This document shows, in pieces, positions 26,182 to 34,485 of a DNA stretch of 62,491 nucleotides. The translations under genes and the position numbers were made by a program. The stretch's first letter is position 1. Every line of letters begins with the position of its first letter. Source of the stretch: an uncultured Gammaproteobacteria bacterium (GTDB lineage: Bacteria > Pseudomonadota > Gammaproteobacteria > Arenicellales > CAJQKF01); assembly GCA_905478855.1 (NCBI GenBank), contig CAJQKF010000070.1:1-62491 (forward strand), read 5' to 3'. A model generated the notes under the pieces. That model saw only the letters and a list, made by a program, of their open reading frames with translations. It was not told where the DNA came from and did no database searches.

Positions 26182-27384
26182 TTATTGTAACCCGGATACT
26201 GCCTTGGCAAACATCTCTAAAGGTTGAGTAAATATGCCACCACCCAGGCGGCCTAGCTCACCCTCGCGATCAAGAATTCCAAGACTAACTATTGGGGCAA
26301 GGCCACTATCAACACAAGCCCTGGCGGTGAGTCCAACTGGCAAGTTCAATGCGCCAAAACCGGGATGAGCTGCAGATAAAAGTAAATTGCCAAGCTCCAA
26401 ACCCTGAGCAGGCAAAAAAGCCCCCAGTGTGTCCTGCTGAGGCTTCGAATATGACATAGCCATTGCACCAAAACCCATGGCATCAACAATCGCGCTATCA
26501 CCGATTGCCCCTAAACCTCTACTGGCTGGAAGGTCATCTCGATCAAATTTACCCGTAGGTGAAGCCGCATCCGCAACAATCCATTGACCCGGATTTGCCG
26601 CCAGTTGAATGCCAGTTGTAGCACCGTTAGCGCCAGCACTTATAATCAGGCTACTATCTTTAGTGTTGCGCGCCGCATTCAGCATACATTTACACGCCGC
26701 CATCCAAATATTAAGAAAAAAGCTCGGCCCCTGCTCGATAAACGAGATAACAGCCGCACCGTTGGATTGATTTTCTAAAGAGGACTGAATCCGCTTAAGT
26801 GTTTCCCGGGTTCCGACAGGTGTTCGACCATGACAATCATCTTCTTGATTAATTGCAGTGGTAGCAATGGTTAAAAGGTCTACACCATCATCAACGGCAT
26901 TTCGCAAAGCTGGTGCGACAACACTGTACATCCAGTTTAAATGATCCAAAGCCGGTTGATGACATTGACCGAGGCGTGGAGCCGCACCGTTACCACCATT
27001 TAACGGGGCCCATGCAATTGAATCACCATGCCCCCCATCCTCAACTTTATGTAGACACATTGATGAAGACACAACGGCTGCTAGCGGCGTTACTACATCA
27101 AAATTCTGAGCTGGTTGGAGTAGAATTTCCCCGCTAATGATTTTCGTCTCAGCCTGATCGAAACTATCAGCAAGCCCTTCGAATACTGCCGTTACCTTGG
27201 CCGAATTTAATATAGGTCGTGTAATATTTTCTGGAGTAGAAAATTCTGGTCCCGCATGTAGCAAAATTTTCCTATCGAGCTTCACCGCGTCTGCCGCGGT
27301 TTGCATGGCCGACCAAATAGGCTTAACGGACAATACTTTATTTATCGCAGCAACGTCAGCAGCATGTTGTGATGGGTAGGTCAT
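26182..27384 (-). CDS. DUF1116 protein, AllG/YlbE-like
   Basis: 400 residues. Features of the family are DGGHGDSIAWAPLNGGNGAAPRLG (about 117-140), QEDDCHGRTPVGTRETL (about 181-197), a Gly-rich ISAGANGATTGIQLA, and ASPTGKFDRDDLPASRGLGAIGDSAIVDAMGFGAMAMSYS. In E. coli the DUF1116 protein YlbE (AllG) is one of three subunits of oxamate carbamoyltransferase, with FdrA (AllF) and YlbF (AllH). No FdrA or AllH homologue is seen here, so the partner and substrate must differ or lie elsewhere. It follows the small tandem paralogues by 6 bases. Acyl or carbamoyl transfer on an amine product is possible but unproven. Confidence 0.75.
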   Translation of the reverse strand: MTYPSQHAADVAAINKVLSVKPIWSAMQTAADAVKLDRKILLHAGPEFSTPENITRPILNSAKVTAVFEGLADSFDQAETKIISGEILLQPAQNFDVVTPLAAVVSSSMCLHKVEDGGHGDSIAWAPLNGGNGAAPRLGQCHQPALDHLNWMYSVVAPALRNAVDDGVDLLTIATTAINQEDDCHGRTPVGTRETLKRIQSSLENQSNGAAVISFIEQGPSFFLNIWMAACKCMLNAARNTKDSSLIISAGANGATTGIQLAANPGQWIVADAASPTGKFDRDDLPASRGLGAIGDSAIVDAMGFGAMAMSYSKPQQDTLGAFLPAQGLELGNLLLSAAHPGFGALNLPVGLTARACVDSGLAPIVSLGILDREGELGRLGGGIFTQPLEMFAKAVSGLQ

Positions 27385-27390
27385 AACAGT

Positions 27391-28008
27391 TTACGCAGGA
27401 TGAATCCAGGTTTCGGAAAAATACAGGAACGCTGTGGTAGTTTTGATACCCGCTTGTACACGCTCCACAGGTTTACCAGGTAATTGCTCGCCATTCACAA
27501 TAATTTGTGGCCGGGTTGATTCTACTAACAAGGAGTAAAGTTCGTTTTCTTTACCACCAGTCAATTCGGCAGGAAGTTCCAATGCGACCGGCTTACCAAG
27601 ACCATCCCAAACCAGTTCCACATCCAGGTTAGCTGTTCGTACAATCTCCTTGTAGCAACTACGTGGATCGCCTTCAGGATAGCCTTCTGTCATCATTTCA
27701 ATTTGTGCAGACTGGCATCCTGGAAGTGTGGCGAAGGCTGGCAGCTTACCGATGAATGTCTCTAACAAATACTCACCCAAAGCCTTATTGTCGGTAATTA
27801 CGACATTGGCGGCTGTCGGCAATGTCACGGCTTCGTTGGGTTTCTGCAATAACAATAAAACCGTACCTCGACCAACAGGCGAGTAAAATATACGAAAAAA
27901 TAAAGCAATAGATGTAAAGGGACCATCCGGGTCATCTTTCAAAAGAATACCGGGATTTTCACCGGTCCAGACGACCGTGCCTGGGTGAAGAGGGTTTTTA
28001 AGTGGCAT
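27391..28008 (-). CDS. Unknown tandem paralogue A (205 aa)
   Basis: 205 residues that I cannot assign to a named family. It is a clear paralogue of the preceding 206-residue protein. Shared elements in order: VVWTGENPGILL (13-24), DGPFTS, an FFR..YSPVGRG stretch, KPNEAV, AANVVITDNKALGEYLLETFIGK, an EGDP motif, a GLGKPVALELP strand, a VNGEQLPGK loop and TAFLYFSETWIHPA at the C-terminus. There is no signal peptide, membrane span or Cys cluster, and the mix of short strands suggests a soluble beta-rich fold. It lies 19 bases after its paralogue and 6 bases before the DUF1116 gene, so all three are surely translated together. Confidence 0.8.
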   Translation of the reverse strand: MPLKNPLHPGTVVWTGENPGILLKDDPDGPFTSIALFFRIFYSPVGRGTVLLLLQKPNEAVTLPTAANVVITDNKALGEYLLETFIGKLPAFATLPGCQSAQIEMMTEGYPEGDPRSCYKEIVRTANLDVELVWDGLGKPVALELPAELTGGKENELYSLLVESTRPQIIVNGEQLPGKPVERVQAGIKTTTAFLYFSETWIHPA

Positions 28009-28027
28009 GCGTGTTTCCCTAGTGAAG

Positions 28028-28648
28028 CTATTCTGCGGGTTTTACCCAGGTTTCAGAAATGGCTAAAAATGCGGTACTCATTTGTTTGCCAAAGAATAAT
28101 CGATCAGTAACCTTACCAGTAAGATCTTTACCGTTAACCGAAATTCCGGCTTGCCTGGCCTCAAGAAAAACACTGTACATGTCGTGTTCACCTGTAGCAC
28201 ACGTTTCCGGAGTCACCTCAACGGCAAACGGTTGTCCCAATTGTTGCCATTGCATTCGCATCTCGACCCCCTGAGAAGTCATGGTCTCACTCCATGACTC
28301 CATCATATCTCCCTCACTGACGTGTGATTCCACATCCATCCAGGTCATTGCATCCAAACCACTTTGCCCTTTGAACGATGGAAACTTGGATATAAAATCA
28401 CGAATTAAATAGTCGGTTAAGGGCCGATTATTAGTCATACAAATATTATTGGCCTGTGGATAGCCAAGAGACTCATTCGGCGTACCTAAAACAATCATAG
28501 TCTGGCCACGTCCGTAGTTGGAATAAACCACGTGAAAGAAAATTCCCAACCCTGTCCAAGGCCCATCTACAGACTCTCTTAGATAGATACCAGGGTTATC
28601 CCCTGCCCACTCGACTTCACCTGGGTTAACAGGAATACGTTCACTCAT
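28028..28648 (-). CDS. Unknown tandem paralogue B (206 aa)
   Basis: 206 residues, unassigned. It aligns end to end with the next gene: VEWAGDNPGIYL near the start (12-23), DGPWTGLGIFF, YSNYGRGQT, TPNES, ANNICMTNNRPLTDYLIRDFISK, EGDMME, QLGQPFAVEVTP, VNGKDLTGK, and TAFLAISETWVKPAE at the end. The strictly shared Trp, Asn-Pro-Gly, Gly-Arg-Gly and Ser-Glu-Thr-Trp positions look structural or catalytic. A heterodimer of A and B is plausible. It is encoded 56 bases after the Pot-type ATPase in the same orientation, so its substrate is likely the imported compound. Confidence 0.8.
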   Translation of the reverse strand: MSERIPVNPGEVEWAGDNPGIYLRESVDGPWTGLGIFFHVVYSNYGRGQTMIVLGTPNESLGYPQANNICMTNNRPLTDYLIRDFISKFPSFKGQSGLDAMTWMDVESHVSEGDMMESWSETMTSQGVEMRMQWQQLGQPFAVEVTPETCATGEHDMYSVFLEARQAGISVNGKDLTGKVTDRLFFGKQMSTAFLAISETWVKPAE

Positions 28649-28704
28649 ACAGACACCTGCTGTAATGTTTTTTCGTTATCAAAATGCATTTGTTGCGCAA
28701 CCTT

Positions 28705-29772
28705 CTATTTGTTTAACAGCGTTGACTGTTCTATTGGCCAACCAATACTTAAATCAATACCAATCTCTGTTGGCGCATCCTGTGGCTTACATTCAATCAC
28801 AACGGGCTTATCTAATCCAATTTCGATGAAGAGTCTGGTGAGGTTTCCTGCAAAAGTTCGCCCAACGAGCTTACCTTGCAAGACATTGAAGTCAGGTGGT
28901 GCAGAATCCGAGCTGACCAATTGTAATTGTTCCGGACGTACACCAACACAAGTTGGCCCTATGGGAGCGCCGTTTTTCTGTATTACACGAATATCAGTAT
29001 CCGCGGTCCTAACCAAGATATGATCGCCGTCTGTACCAGTAACTTCTCCATCCAGCAGGTTTATCTGTCCAACAAAGTCTGCCACAAAACGTGTTTCTGG
29101 GGAGTTATAAATACCTTCCGCACTACCCATTTGTTCGATACGTCCTGTGTTCATTACGACAATACGATCAGACATATTCATCGCTTCTGTTTGATCATGG
29201 GTGACATATACAGTCGTAATTTTCAACTCCTGCTGTATACGACGAAGCTCCACTTGCATGGTTTCTCTAAGCTTAAGATCTAATGCGCCAAGGGGTTCAT
29301 CCATCAACAAAACTTTAGGTGGATAGGCCACCGCTCTGGCTACAGCGATACGCTGTTGTTGCCCACCACTGACCTCAGCTGGATATCGGTCACCCACTTC
29401 AGGCAAATGAATCAAGTCAAGCAACTCGCCCACTCGCGCGGCAATATCGGCTTTGGGGTACTTCCGCTCTTTCAGACCAAAACCAATATTCTCGGCTATA
29501 GTCATATGTGGGAACAATGCATAATCCTGAAACACCATGCCAATTTCCCGATGCTGCGGGGCCACTTGGGTCACATCTTCCTCACCCAACATAATTGTAC
29601 CTTGGGTAGGTTGGATAAAGCCTGCTATGAGTCTTAGCGTAGTGGTTTTACCACACCCCGACGGACCAAGTAGGGTAAGAAACTCACCTTCCTTAATATC
29701 CAGATCCAACTCATGTAGAGCTGTAAAATCACCAAATCGCTTAACCACCTTACTAAGATTTACATGAGACAT
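28705..29772 (-). CDS. Pot-type ABC transporter ATPase
   Basis: 355 residues, PotA/FbpC-like. The nucleotide-binding domain has Walker A GPSGCGKTT (about 36-44), the Q-loop MVFQDYALFPHMT, signature VSGGQQQR, Walker B LLMDEPLGALD and the switch His of VYVTHDQTEAM. A TOBE-type C-terminal domain (about 275-350; GVRPEQLQL) is present. It energises the Pot-type permeases encoded upstream. It is separated from the binding-protein gene by 84 bases that hold a strong hairpin. Confidence 0.93.
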   Translation of the reverse strand: MSHVNLSKVVKRFGDFTALHELDLDIKEGEFLTLLGPSGCGKTTTLRLIAGFIQPTQGTIMLGEEDVTQVAPQHREIGMVFQDYALFPHMTIAENIGFGLKERKYPKADIAARVGELLDLIHLPEVGDRYPAEVSGGQQQRIAVARAVAYPPKVLLMDEPLGALDLKLRETMQVELRRIQQELKITTVYVTHDQTEAMNMSDRIVVMNTGRIEQMGSAEGIYNSPETRFVADFVGQINLLDGEVTGTDGDHILVRTADTDIRVIQKNGAPIGPTCVGVRPEQLQLVSSDSAPPDFNVLQGKLVGRTFAGNLTRLFIEIGLDKPVVIECKPQDAPTEIGIDLSIGWPIEQSTLLNK

Positions 29773-29806
29773 GGGGAATTTCTATTTCTAGTATTCTTAA
29801 AAATTC

Positions 29807-29831
29807 AGGGTCACCGTTGGACGGTGACCCT
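29807..29831 (-). terminator. Strong intergenic hairpin after the Pot-type binding-protein gene
   Basis: A perfect 11-bp stem, AGGGTCACCGT and ACGGTGACCCT, with a 3-base loop, 25 bases behind the binding-protein stop. On the minus strand it is followed by GAATTTTTAAG, a short U tract. It is probably a partial terminator and 3' stabiliser that lowers expression of the ATPase relative to the binding protein, similar in position to the hairpin at 13614-13640. Confidence 0.65.
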
Positions 29832-29856
29832 ACTTACATTTAACTATTATAAACGA

Positions 29857-30936
29857 TTATTGCTGGGATACCGTTCGGTTCCATTGATCGGTCCAATCAG
29901 AAATATTTGCTTTTGAGTAGTCAATACGTAATTGCTTATTAATGTCCTCAGATTCCAATTGCAGCATTTCTGCGAGTACCGGATCGCTCTTGAGTTCTTC
30001 AATTGCTTTATGATTTACAGGAACTACACCACTATTACGCGCATATTCAAGTTGGAATTCTGGTTCGTTGTACTCATTAATGAACCAGCTAGCTGCAGCA
30101 GCATTCTCACTACTTTTCATTATAACTAACCAACCATACTTATGAACCCCTGTATGCTGATCATTAATTACCGGGTGAACTGTCGCTACATTTACACCTG
30201 CATTACGTGCACGAACACACCAGCCAGAGTGAACAACAGCTGCATACACATCACCAGATTGCAGTTGCGTAACTACTTCCCCACCGCGTGACCAAAATTT
30301 CAACGCATTTAGTTTAGTAATTAACTCCAATCCAGGTTTAACATTCACCTCATCTCCGCCTGCTGCATGAGAAATAGCGGCAAAGTTAGCCAGACCACCG
30401 CCTGACGTAATGTCCGGAATGGATATTCTTCCAGCCAGTTTTTCATTAACAAGATCAGCGTAGGTAGTAGGAGCATCGATACCCAACTCAGCAAACTTGT
30501 CGCGGTTGTAGCAGATGGACTCTTGTGTGTGCCATGAGGCTACACGCCAATCGCTATATTGCCAGTCTTCTAAATTTTCCGTATTAGTAACCTTCGACAA
30601 ATCGATTTTCTGTAGAAACTCATTGGTAGCGAAAAAATCCTGCTCCTGAGCATCAAGTACTTCCATTACATCAAATGGTGCTCGGCCGCGCCCCGCAATG
30701 AGCTTTGCCAGATTCGCCTGTGGACTACCAGTAACAAATTCTATGCTGCCACCCATAGCTTCGAATTTCGGCATGATAACTTTTTCAATATTGGCTTTCC
30801 AGGAGCCGCCCCAAGTCGCTACCTTTAGTGTGACGCCATCGAAATCACCCGCTACTGCGGATCCTGCCACAAACATGCTGACAGCAGCAACTGTACTACG
30901 GAGAAATGTTCTCCTGACATTCTTTGATTTACTCAT
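29857..30936 (-). CDS. Pot-type ABC transporter substrate-binding protein
   Basis: 359 residues of the spermidine/putrescine-type solute-binding family. An N-terminal export signal with a twin-Arg-like start (NVRRTFLRS, then VAAVSMFVAGSAVAG) cleaves near residue 29. The mature part begins VTLKVATWGGSWKANIEKVIMPKFE, the normal opening of this family. Later landmarks are ESICYNRDKFAELGI and WLVIMKSSENAAAASWFINE. It is periplasmic and captures an organic amine or carboxylate for the adjacent PotB/PotC-like permeases. The ligand is not readable from sequence. Confidence 0.92.
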   Translation of the reverse strand: MSKSKNVRRTFLRSTVAAVSMFVAGSAVAGDFDGVTLKVATWGGSWKANIEKVIMPKFEAMGGSIEFVTGSPQANLAKLIAGRGRAPFDVMEVLDAQEQDFFATNEFLQKIDLSKVTNTENLEDWQYSDWRVASWHTQESICYNRDKFAELGIDAPTTYADLVNEKLAGRISIPDITSGGGLANFAAISHAAGGDEVNVKPGLELITKLNALKFWSRGGEVVTQLQSGDVYAAVVHSGWCVRARNAGVNVATVHPVINDQHTGVHKYGWLVIMKSSENAAAASWFINEYNEPEFQLEYARNSGVVPVNHKAIEELKSDPVLAEMLQLESEDINKQLRIDYSKANISDWTDQWNRTVSQQ

Positions 30937-30982
30937 ACTGTTATATCCTCTGTTTAAGAGTGAGTTAAATTAGCCACATGGC

Positions 30983-31903
30983 CTAACGGCTGCCGGATCT
31001 CAACAACGTGTCAAGACCCACCAGTTTCTGCATGCCAAGCAATACGAGCAAACAGAAGAAAATCACCAACGATGCGGATGCGAGAATACTCGGGTCAAAG
31101 TCATTCTCCATGCCGTAGAAAAGCTCAATAGGATAGGTAACAAAGCCTGGTGCGGTAAGAAATATGGATATAGGTACGTCACCAAACGACACCATAAATG
31201 CGTATAACGCTCCTGCATATACACCGGGCATAATGACAGGTAGTGTGACCCTTCGAAAAGTCGACAACTTACTTGCTCCCAAGCTAAAGGACGCTTCTTC
31301 TAATCTGGTATCAAATCGTTGCAGTATTGCTGTTACTGTTCCTACGACATACGGCGTTGCGACAAACAGATGGCCAATGTACAGCCCTAGGAAAGTACCC
31401 TGAAAATAAAGCCCAGTAGCATCACCAAACAAATAATAGAGTTGCAAAAAAGCGATGCCGGTGACGATAGCTGGAATTTGTAATGGAGCACGAAATACAG
31501 CGGAAATTAATGTCTTACCCGGAATCTTGCCACGTACAATACCAAGGGCAGCAGGAATGCCAATAATACACGCGCCAAGAGCTGTTAGACCTGCCAGGCC
31601 AAAACTAAGGCCTAGTGCTTCTAGCTGCCCTTTTGGTATTTTCCAGTACCATTGCAACGAGGGTTCATCTGGTGGAAACTTGATCGCCGTATAGTACTCA
31701 CCACCATGTAACGAGGCCCCGATAACAACAATCATTGGCGAGAGCAAGAAGATATAAGAAAGACTACAGAAGAAGTAATGAAAATACTTACCCCATGGCA
31801 AACCCCTTTTAGGTGGAGGTCCAACAGGCCGTCTGGCTGCTAGCCGGGTCACCATATCCATAGATGAATACGATGAAGTTTGATTACTCTTGTCGATAGC
31901 CAT
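30983..31903 (-). CDS. Pot-type ABC transporter permease, PotC-like
   Basis: 306 residues with about six membrane spans and a longer cytoplasmic N-terminus (RRPVGPPPKRGLPWG). The coupling loop is LEEASFSLGASKLSTFRRVTLP (EAA motif). Its start shares one base with the stop of the PotB-like gene (TGATG), so the two are translationally coupled. It lies 46 bases before the binding-protein gene. Confidence 0.91.
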   Translation of the reverse strand: MAIDKSNQTSSYSSMDMVTRLAARRPVGPPPKRGLPWGKYFHYFFCSLSYIFLLSPMIVVIGASLHGGEYYTAIKFPPDEPSLQWYWKIPKGQLEALGLSFGLAGLTALGACIIGIPAALGIVRGKIPGKTLISAVFRAPLQIPAIVTGIAFLQLYYLFGDATGLYFQGTFLGLYIGHLFVATPYVVGTVTAILQRFDTRLEEASFSLGASKLSTFRRVTLPVIMPGVYAGALYAFMVSFGDVPISIFLTAPGFVTYPIELFYGMENDFDPSILASASLVIFFCLLVLLGMQKLVGLDTLLRSGSR

Positions 31904-32757
31904 CAGGCGATTACCAGTCTTGCCGCTCGTAAACGACGGATCAGAAAAATAGCCAACAGGTTAATAAGCAAAACCGTTACCAACAAAACTGCTGCTAACG
32001 TTCCAGCCATGGAATATTTCACTTCCATCATAACCGTACGTTGAATTAATACAGGTAAAGTAAAAACCCGTCCCCCACCCAGCAATGCAGCGGACGTAAA
32101 CGCGCCCATAGACATATTAAATATCATCAAAGCCCCGACCGTCACACCGGGTAGACTCAAAGGTAACAGTACCCGCATATGCATGCGCCAGCGACTAGCA
32201 CCATGAATTTGTGCAGCCTCTTCAAGGGATCTCGGAATAGTCTGTATCACACTGTATAAAAGCAACACACCAAAGCCTAATGTAAAATGCATTAATCCAA
32301 CGACTACACCGGTTTGATTGCCAATTATCGTATAGGGTCGATCAACAATACCTATACCCATCAGCACCTGATTGATTAAACCATCTGCAGAGAACAGAAT
32401 TATTAATCCGAACACCTTGATTACGATGGTTACAAAGGTCGCCACAACAATCCCTGCTAATAACAGCATAGACCAGTGGGATCTCATCCGGGCAATTAGA
32501 TAGGCAACTGGGAAGCCAAGAATCAAAGTAAATATGGAGGCCAAAGCTGATGTCTTGATAGTTATCCAAAGGGTGTTTAGATAAAATGAATCAGTAAAGA
32601 ACCGAATGTAATTGACCATAGTTGCAGAATCGCCAATACGACCAAGACCCATGTCCTTATAAAAACTACCATTTAAGAACACATATTGGCTGGCGACGAT
32701 CAAGATGCCAATAATAACGAAGCTTGGCAGTAGAACAAATTCCCACCTAGTTTTCAT
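31903..32757 (-). CDS. Pot-type ABC transporter permease, PotB-like
   Basis: 284 residues. An N-terminal helix (FVLLPSFVIIGILIVASQYVF) is followed by five more spans. The coupling loop reads LEEAAQIHGASRWRMHMRVLLPL. It is encoded 36 bases behind the Rieske oxygenase, in the same direction, tying uptake to the oxygenase. Together with the PotC-like partner it forms the inner-membrane channel. Confidence 0.91.
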   Translation of the reverse strand: MKTRWEFVLLPSFVIIGILIVASQYVFLNGSFYKDMGLGRIGDSATMVNYIRFFTDSFYLNTLWITIKTSALASIFTLILGFPVAYLIARMRSHWSMLLLAGIVVATFVTIVIKVFGLIILFSADGLINQVLMGIGIVDRPYTIIGNQTGVVVGLMHFTLGFGVLLLYSVIQTIPRSLEEAAQIHGASRWRMHMRVLLPLSLPGVTVGALMIFNMSMGAFTSAALLGGGRVFTLPVLIQRTVMMEVKYSMAGTLAAVLLVTVLLINLLAIFLIRRLRAARLVIA

Positions 32758-32793
32758 ATTAGAATAACCACCAGATACCGTTTTTAGAATGTT

Positions 32794-34194
32794 TTATGCG
32801 TTATGATTTTTATGAAAGAACCGAGGATCATATTTAATCTTCTTAAGTTCTTCCACGATGAAATCAGACCTTTTGCTACCACCCAGACTATCCCCTTGAA
32901 ATACAACATCCATAACAGCGTCGGTTACATCTTTAAGAAATTGTTCATCATCAGCAGGATGGGGGGGAATGGGCAATACCGTATCCTGAACATGGGTTAG
33001 AAATTCTTCACCGGCGCGTTCTGATTCGGGCAGTGGATTGCCACTCTGAACGGCACGAATTCCGCGTCTTAATTTACGTCTCAAGTAGGCAACGCCCTTA
33101 TCGGTAGACCCTAAGTTCTCGGCCGCATGGGAATTTATTGCCCCCTGAGATACCTGCGCCTCATAATCATTGGGATGGCGCTGTCGATACTCATAGGGTT
33201 CAGCTCCCGTTTGTCCAGGGAAATCCACCGTATTCACCCCTACTTCTTCTCGCTTACCATGCCCTTCAGGGTCAATATTTGGTCCAAAACTTCGCCACGC
33301 AATAATCATGCAATTCTCATCATCATGAGGAATTGTCCATTTGGTAATGCTGGCACGCTTAAAGTATTTTTCTTCCCGACCGGTTTCCCACCATGCGCCT
33401 ACCTGACTAAATGATGGAGAAATTGTCTCCTGAGTACGCACCCAAATCATGTCATCTATTCGATAGGTTAGCGTGGCATAGATCTTATGATTACGTTCAT
33501 AAAATTCTGTAACGGGTGCAATACCCCACGTATCTCCAAAATGAATATCAGTAACCCGAGCATGCAAGAACACGGTATGCCAAGGATCCATCGTGTTCTC
33601 GCAAATCTGCAACCAATTACAAGGGTAGTTAATAAAATAGGGAACCATTTCAACCCCATCCAACTGGGTGGTGTCCCATTTTGGGAAATCCGGTTTTAAC
33701 TCAGGCGGCCCCATATAAGCGAATAGTAAGCCCAAATACTCCTCTACAGGGTAAGCACCATGACAAAGCTTTTTTCGGCTCTGCGCAGATTGGGCGGGCA
33801 TCTCAAGGATGGTGCCGTCAACATCATAGAGCCAACCGTGATAACAACATCGTAACCCTTTATTTTCAATAACACCAAACTCCAACGACGCGTTTCGGTG
33901 ACTACAATGTAGGTGTAATAACCCATACCGCCCGGCCTTGTCTTTGAATAGAACTAGATCCTCACCAAGAATCCTCACCCGATGCGGGACATCAGTTACC
34001 TGTTCGGTCATTGCTACCGGTATCCAGTAACGACGGAAGAATTCTCCACAAGGAGTACCTGGACCAACATGGGTAAGTTCCGTGTCTTCTGGTGGTCGCT
34101 TGGCCTTATGATAGCCACCAAACGTAATTTGTTTGCTACTGCGATAAGATCTCGCAGTGTCTATGTAATCCGGAGTCGGAAGATCATCAGACAA
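32794..34194 (-). CDS. Rieske oxygenase alpha subunit, phthalate-dioxygenase-like, first gene of the Pot unit
   Basis: 466 residues from the TTG at 34194, which has GAGGA 8 bases upstream; a TTG at 34209 is the other option and no ATG is available. The opening LTHVGPGTPCGEFFRRYWIPVAM is typical of the phthalate/VanA group. Rieske ligands lie in CSHRNA and CCYHGW; the catalytic iron motif is ENTMDPWHTVFLH with the usual Asp bridge. The group hydroxylates or O/N-demethylates ring or amine substrates, using an external reductase that is absent here. It leads the transport and unknown-function genes, so it probably makes the first attack on the imported compound. It is similar overall to the oxygenase at 59095-60462. 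Confidence 0.87.
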   Translation of the reverse strand: MSDDLPTPDYIDTARSYRSSKQITFGGYHKAKRPPEDTELTHVGPGTPCGEFFRRYWIPVAMTEQVTDVPHRVRILGEDLVLFKDKAGRYGLLHLHCSHRNASLEFGVIENKGLRCCYHGWLYDVDGTILEMPAQSAQSRKKLCHGAYPVEEYLGLLFAYMGPPELKPDFPKWDTTQLDGVEMVPYFINYPCNWLQICENTMDPWHTVFLHARVTDIHFGDTWGIAPVTEFYERNHKIYATLTYRIDDMIWVRTQETISPSFSQVGAWWETGREEKYFKRASITKWTIPHDDENCMIIAWRSFGPNIDPEGHGKREEVGVNTVDFPGQTGAEPYEYRQRHPNDYEAQVSQGAINSHAAENLGSTDKGVAYLRRKLRRGIRAVQSGNPLPESERAGEEFLTHVQDTVLPIPPHPADDEQFLKDVTDAVMDVVFQGDSLGGSKRSDFIVEELKKIKYDPRFFHKNHNA

Positions 34195-34224
34195 AGTTAC
34201 TATCCTCAACTATAGTGGGTCATT

Positions 34225-34254
34225 AACTAGCCATTAACCGGCTACTGTCTAGTT
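34225..34254. promoter_or_regulatory. Bulged inverted repeat in the divergent Rieske/Mo-enzyme promoter region
   Basis: AACTAG (34225-34230) pairs with CTAGTT (34249-34254), and TAGCC (34228-34232) with GGCTA (34240-34244), just upstream of the Rieske start. It may be an operator or part of a 5' leader hairpin. The rest of the 276-base gap up to 34485 shows no gene or clear promoter box. Confidence 0.3.
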
Positions 34255-34485
34255 ATGCTATTGATAATGCAGATTTAGGTGTTGCTAACAGCACACCGTT
34301 TACAAATCCGCTATCTAAGCAAAACTTTCTTACCACTAAGATTAAACACTTCCTAGACGTCTTACTATACCGAAGAATGTGCACAAGATTACGGGCTTTT
34401 ACCCACCTTGCCGAGGGTTTTCCCTCACTGTTACCTGATCGACTACTCTGCAATAATCAACCTACACTATTAGGCTAATTTTCGC

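Noticed and set aside
34210..34485. Riboswitch (glycine or SAM type) in the long 5' gaps, including 24249-24410
   Set aside because: No recognisable conserved core or paired aptamer arrangement could be found by eye.
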